64,000 nucleotides of DNA. It comes from Protopterus annectens (lineage: Eukaryota; Chordata; Ceratodontiformes; Protopteridae). Positions 61,894 through 64,000 of the stretch are shown piece after piece. The notes below the pieces were generated by a model. It saw nothing but the letters and a program-made list of their open reading frames with translations. It searched no databases and was not told where the DNA came from. How positions within the stretch are numbered: the stretch's first letter is position 1; every line of letters begins with the position of its first letter. The translations under genes and the position numbers were made by a program. The stretch is taken from positions 1,614,991,359-1,615,055,358 of the forward strand of contig NC_056725.1 of assembly GCF_019279795.1 (NCBI RefSeq). Reading direction: 5' to 3'.

Positions 61894-62274
61894 CTGAAAT
61901 TAGATACATGTCATACACACAATTCAAGCATAGTAAATTTTAGCAATTGCCATTTCAACCATATATGGATCACCTGAAGCACGATAATGCACAAAAAGAG
62001 CATCCACAACAAAACACGAAAGTGCTATCAGCATAAATCACTGTGCCTTGTAATCATGCCAATTGTAAGATGCAAAAAACTACATCTTTAGTACTTCACA
62101 GATGTTAAATAGGGTTGATTTAAGTTTACTAAGATTACTGCATAAAAAGAAAAGGGTTGTTACATCACAAGAAAGCAGTACCACATTATCACACACCCAC
62201 ATAAAAAAGTACAGCGTCACTACAGAAGTGTAATTGGACTTGCTGTCATAGTGACAAAGAATGTCACTTACAAC

Positions 62275-62600
62275 GCAGCTGTATATCTGTTAGCGTTGCC
62301 GCCTCACAGCAAGAGATTCTCTGGTTCAATCCTCGGCTGGGGTGCCTTCTGTGCGGAGTCTGCATGTCCTTCCCCTGTGGTTGCGTGGGTTTCCTCCGGG
62401 TGCTCCGGTTTCCTCCCACATCCCAAAGACATGCTGTAGGTGGATTGGACACTCTAAATTGGCTCTAGGCATGAGTGCGTGCGTGTGTGCCTTCTGTGGA
62501 AGGTTTGGACTGGCAACTCGACACTGTAAAACTCCACTGCCAATCATGAGTGGACAGGTGATCCACTGTGGCGATCCATAACCAGGAAAAGCCAAAAGAT
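62275..62600 (+). mobile_element. tRNA-derived SINE
   Basis: The head resembles a tRNA gene: GTTAGCGTTGCCGCCTCACA, then a B-box-like GGTTCAATCC at 62323-62332. The body is the common vertebrate block GTGGGTTTCCTCCGGGTGCT, and the tail is GGCGATCCATAACCAGGAAA followed by AGCC. The tail matches the SINE at 50750, so both were probably copied by one LINE machinery. No clear target-site duplication found. Confidence 0.8.
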
Positions 62601-62809
62601 GATGACGGTGCAGTACCAATTACATACCATACTTCATTTCCCAATATCAAATCCCATGAAGCCAATCCATTGGTTTCACTACATGTGACTGTACAGTTCT
62701 CTTTCCTCTATGACATTAAGCAAGTTACAAAACCCACTGACCTTTACAGTGCAGTCATCCATAAAAGATGGGAAGATGACAGTGACCAGCTATCAAAGTG
62801 ACATAGGTT

Positions 62810-64000
62810 CATAGGTAAGTACTAGGCAAGCTACTATTACGGGTCATTTTAAGACCTGCCAAATTCCCTTTTTGTGCTTGAAATAACCTACCCAATTTGG
62901 TTATAGCTTGGCCTTACCCATTCCCTACTGAGAATAACTGGGATCATACCATAAATAATTTGAGGGGACCCATGTATGGGATAAAGCATTTGGGTTTTGC
63001 TTCTGTCCATTAGTAGCACAGGGGGCAGTCCTGAGGTATATTTTCTGCGTCGCATCCATAGATCTAAGTTAAACTTGAATATGGACTTTGTTTTACGTGG
63101 ATGTTGAGCCTTTTCCTGAGGAACGGTATCTTCTGCTAAATAAACTTGTCCCTCCAAACCATTCTGTTGATGTTGCAGAAGAGATTTAGAGCCCTAGACA
63201 AAGTCACTTCTGGTGCTATCTGACTTGCTGATGTGCAGTAAACACATCAGTAATGGATTGAAGGATGCCTAGTATGTCAGACACAAGTCATCTCTAAGCA
63301 GTCTTTAGTATACCAGGTATAGTGACAGGCTTTGTGCCAATGTAGGACATGCTATTTGGGCCTTGTATCCTTTTAGCAAGGTATCTCTGTGGGCACTCCA
63401 GCTGCCACAGGATTCATGCCAAAGGGGGCATTATATTTAATGACTGGCCTAATGAGGGCTGAGTAAAGGGGAACAATGAAATTCCTAGATCTAGGCACAA
63501 TCCCTTTGCTTATAAGCTGAGCAATATAGTAAAACTTGCTTACAATGGACAAATGCTGGTGAAAAGTTAGGTCACTGTCTGCATAAGTTCCCAAATCCTA
63601 AAGAACTGGTTGAACTCTTAGGGGCGTATTGTCAATGTGGTAGTTTCCTGGGGTACATGACTTCCCAAAGGATACAATATTGCCATTTTTGGCAGTTTTA
63701 GTCCATAACTTTGATATCAGACATTTATTTGGGACAAACCTTCCTCACGATGGCTAAGTTATTTGGGGATTCAATGACTGCTCCTAGCTTGCAGTTTTCT
63801 GCAAACGTTGGCAGCCAGACCCCTTTGTAACTGGCTTTTACTTCACAAAAGTAGATGTCAAACAAGAGAGGTCCCGCAAAAAACCCAGGGGAATTCCACT
63901 GGTGAGAGGGCTCTCTGTGGAGGCAACTCCCCCTCTTTTGATTACCTCCATCCTGTGAACCAGGTGGCAATCCACTGGGTGACATAGGGCTTTATTCCCA
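62810..64000 (-). mobile_element. CR1-type LINE, 3' part, decayed
   Basis: The minus strand shows RT pieces in CR1 order: PGFFAGPLLFDIYFCEVKAS and FAENCKLGAVIE (from SGVPQGSVLGPLLF and FADDTKLG, with the catalytic ADD altered) at about 63725-63985. GIVPRSRNFIVPLYSALIRP and VIKYNAPF follow at about 63373-63594. The 3' end carries a CR1-like tail repeat CCTATGAACCTATGT at about 62811-62825. Frames are interrupted and the 5' part lies outside the window. Confidence 0.8.

Larger units (their letters stand above)
61894..64000 (-). other. DDX47: DDX47 intron running off the right edge
   Basis: No further exon recognised. Holds a SINE (62275-62600) and a CR1-type LINE (62810 to edge). Confidence 0.75.

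Noticed and set aside
62281-62350. A functional tRNA gene
   Set aside because: Only a tRNA-like head with a B-box is present. It runs into the SINE body and lacks a foldable cloverleaf with an acceptor stem.
62806-64000. A further DDX47 exon upstream
   Set aside because: Searching the minus strand for the expected preceding helicase block (around DIPHVDVVVNFDIP) gave nothing. The open frames here are CR1-type RT fragments.

Overview
The window looks like nuclear DNA from a large, repeat-rich vertebrate genome. An amphibian is most likely, perhaps a caecilian, because DIRS-type tyrosine-recombinase retrotransposons dominate it. That reading rests on repeat content plus one vertebrate-like host gene, so the species is not fixed. 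The repeats comprise DIRS elements of about seven subfamilies, Penelope-like (PLE) insertions, CR1-type LINE pieces and tRNA-derived SINEs. The host gene is DDX47, a nucleolar DEAD-box RNA helicase. Its last three coding exons lie on the minus strand at 52258-52383, 61599-61728 and 61823-61893, all with clean splice sites and reading-frame continuity.

Layout. 1-34.5 kb is a nest of minus-strand DIRS elements. Element A (1-11416, cut by the left edge) carries a palindromic PLE (539-1911) and a whole-length DIRS B (4651-10191). DIRS C (11417-16948) abuts the end of A head to tail. The piece D (16949-18878) is followed by a 959-bp PLE-like, AT-rich filler and then by second copies of the end of C (19838-21211) and of D (21212-24415). 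The older element E (24416-28709, probably resuming at 34242) holds a short PLE tail and the whole-length DIRS F (28710-34241). 34.2-36.7 kb is single-copy-like DNA with a LINE-like fragment and a CA microsatellite. G, a different DIRS subfamily, begins at about 36713. The segment 32971-38790 recurs as 38993-44537. The 202 bases between the copies read like error-rich versions of the neighbouring G and F sequences, so I suspect an assembly join. G continues to 50119 and contains the decayed DIRS H. From 50.1 kb to the end lies the DDX47 3' region, its introns and their repeats. Among these are the whole-length DIRS I (55731-61254), inserted in the last intron in the same orientation as the gene, and a CR1-type LINE at 62810-64000.

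How the parts relate. Whole-length DIRS copies here are about 5.53 kb. Each has inverted terminal repeats (ITRs), a gag-like region with a Cys-rich N-terminus, RT plus RNase H, a tyrosine recombinase (YR) partly overlapping the RNase H frame, and an internal complementary region (ICR). The ICR is the reverse complement of the element's two outer ends joined together. The younger copies carry a CRE (TGACGTCA) and a TATA box in both ITRs, so the two promoters face each other. All DIRS copies seen are broken fossils. No LTR retrovirus, integrase, envelope gene, CRISPR array or prokaryotic feature was seen.
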